44,083 bases of DNA, taken from NCBI GenBank assembly GCA_964467615.1, contig CAYXRK010000016.1, forward strand, positions 1 to 44,083, given 5' to 3'. How positions within the stretch are numbered: position 1 is the stretch's first letter; every line of letters starts with the position of its first letter. The DNA comes from CAYXRK01 sp964467615. GTDB taxonomy: Bacteria; Hydrogenedentota; Hydrogenedentia; Hydrogenedentales; GCA-2746185. Shown here piece by piece: positions 42,874-44,083 of the stretch. The position numbers and the translations under genes were made by a program. The notes under the pieces are model-generated. The model saw only the letters and a program-made list of their open reading frames with translations, searched no databases and had not been told where the DNA came from.

Positions 42874-43998
42874 GACGGCCTCGGCGAGTTGTTGCGGCTG
42901 GTTGAGGTAGTAGTGCGTGGCCCCTTCGATCTCGTGCAATTCCTTGTCCGCGTGCGTGACGGCCTCGTAGAGACGGTGGGTGTGACTGGGCGTGCAGGCG
43001 TCGTCCGCGAGATTCCCGATGACGAGGACGGGCACGCTGACGTGCGCCGCGTTCTTGACGCCGTTCGCCCGAGACTCGTCAAAGCTCCACTGCGACAGCC
43101 AACTGCGCAGCGTCGTGAATCGCGCGAGGCCGACCGGACTGTTGTTTACCACCTCGGGGTCGCCGAGGTAGCACCAACGCGGTCGTCGCTGGTTCGTGTC
43201 AACCGAGGGGTCGAGCCAGCGGGGGTCGGCCATCGTGCTGTGGACGACGAACGCGAACTCGTCGTTCGGGCGTCCGGCGTCCCGCAGCGATTCGAGCTTA
43301 CTCCGCACCCACGCCGTGATTCGGCGGTTCCGCGCGATTTGGGCCTCGCGATAGTGCGCGAGGAATTCGGCGCTGTAGGGCGGCTGGTTCGGGTTGCTCG
43401 GCGAATAAAGGTCGAGTTCTGGATCCCTATTCGATGGGTCGAACTCGTCGAGGATTGAAGCATCCATCCACTCCGTCAGCGTTGCGGCCCTGCTGACGTG
43501 CGCCGCCAACAGCATGATGCCGTCTGCCGGTATGAGTCCGGCTTTCGTCAGATCGGGCGGCTCGCCCCAGGGAGTCGACGTGATCGTCGGCCGTTCGGCT
43601 TGCTCTTGGTAGAACAGCGACAACGATCCGCCGCCGCTCCATCCGCCGAGCACCACGCGCTTGAAGCCGAGTTTTGTTTTCGCGTGGCGCACGGATTGGC
43701 CGAGGTCGACCACGCACTTTTCCATGATGAGCGCCGTGTCGTTGCCGCGATAGCGCGTGTCCGTGTAGACGACGTGGTGGCCCGCGCCCGCGAGTGCCGT
43801 CACCATCGGCAGCCACGCGCCGCCGCCAATCGGATGGCTGAAGATGATGACCGTGTCCGATGGGCGGTCCTTGGGCCGGAGCCATTGCGCCTCGAAGAAC
43901 ACCGCGCCGATACCGCCGCCGTAGGTGTCCTTGAATCCGGATTCCTCGCGGAACACGAGCGGAAACGGAACCCGATCAAACTGGAACGCGTGGGTCAT
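42826..43998 (-). CDS. Cytoplasmic alpha/beta hydrolase
   Basis: A 390-residue alpha/beta hydrolase without a signal peptide. The nucleophile elbow is GGWSGGGS (Ser121), an oxyanion-type SHPIGGG lies at about 54-60, the acid is probably in VIGNLADDACTPSH, and the His is in IEGATHYY. The 48-base tail-to-tail overlap with the methyltransferase makes the C-termini mutually constrained. Substrate unknown. The 85 bases after its start run to the window edge without a visible gene. Confidence 0.8.
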   Translation of the reverse strand: MTHAFQFDRVPFPLVFREESGFKDTYGGGIGAVFFEAQWLRPKDRPSDTVIIFSHPIGGGAWLPMVTALAGAGHHVVYTDTRYRGNDTALIMEKCVVDLGQSVRHAKTKLGFKRVVLGGWSGGGSLSLFYQEQAERPTITSTPWGEPPDLTKAGLIPADGIMLLAAHVSRAATLTEWMDASILDEFDPSNRDPELDLYSPSNPNQPPYSAEFLAHYREAQIARNRRITAWVRSKLESLRDAGRPNDEFAFVVHSTMADPRWLDPSVDTNQRRPRWCYLGDPEVVNNSPVGLARFTTLRSWLSQWSFDESRANGVKNAAHVSVPVLVIGNLADDACTPSHTHRLYEAVTHADKELHEIEGATHYYLNQPQQLAEAVSLCSRWLAAHSFGPA

Positions 43999-44083
43999 GG
44001 GCGAGAGTTCTCAAGTTAGTGAACGAATCACTACTGTCCCAACGTTAATCGAATAAAATCAACTGGTTTGGAAGATCGGGGGT

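Overview
The window is GC-rich bacterial chromosome of about 44 kb. Genes are short, often isolated, and lie on both strands. The mix includes a Tat-exported Gfo/Idh/MocA oxidoreductase, a DUF1501 protein, a DUF1080 protein, a haem c plus copper-monooxygenase protein, PKD and parallel beta-helix exported proteins, and many signal peptides. This repertoire is typical of Planctomycetes and related uncultured lineages; Candidatus Hydrogenedentes is my best guess. That is inference from gene content, as no rRNA or other phylogenetic marker was placed. An mpl gene and LysM domains argue for a meso-diaminopimelate peptidoglycan wall.

Layout. 1-2911 (minus, cut by the window edge): a CHAT protease / NB-ARC NTPase / TPR protein with almost identical 120-bp TPR units. 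It has the architecture of STAND-type conflict or defence proteins and is the best candidate for an interesting system here. 2912-3370: divergent intergenic region with 28-bp palindromic tandem repeats. 3371-9823: B12-binding radical SAM protein, a solitary sugar-type ABC ATPase, a sterol-desaturase-family protein, a Phd/RelE-type toxin-antitoxin pair, an exported protein of unknown function and a metallophosphoesterase. 9914-13933: a lipoprotein MsrB-MsrA fusion, a long REP-like inverted repeat, then a tight four-gene operon (exported VOC protein, two YbjQ-like proteins, acyl-ACP thioesterase).

13979-20285: Gfo/Idh/MocA oxidoreductase, a 1040-residue PKD / PhoPQ-related lipoprotein and a DUF1501 protein. 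20579-23251: a membrane-anchored NagZ-like (GH3) domain that has lost its catalytic residues, followed by a long disordered linker and three LysM domains. 23259-27054: thioesterase, then cysS, ftsY and a zinc-ribbon membrane protein on the minus strand. 27333-31501: a beta-helix/TSP3 surface protein with a C-terminal sorting-like tail, and a nitronate monooxygenase-like protein.

31837-44083: a 53-residue protein with a good terminator, an exported beta-rich protein, an exported alpha/beta hydrolase, mpl preceded by an apparently frameshifted small gene, the haem/copper protein, a SIMPL protein, a UDP-glucuronate decarboxylase-like epimerase, a coiled-coil protein, a DUF1080 protein, an orphan HicB-like protein, an orphan DNA methyltransferase and a second alpha/beta hydrolase overlapping it tail to tail.

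Themes are cell-envelope and exported enzymes (Mpl, NagZ-like LysM, DUF1080, PhoPQ-related, MsrBA) and scattered conflict-related genes (CHAT-NB-ARC-TPR, toxin-antitoxin, HicB-like, solitary methyltransferase). I saw no tRNA, rRNA, CRISPR array, transposase or phage gene.
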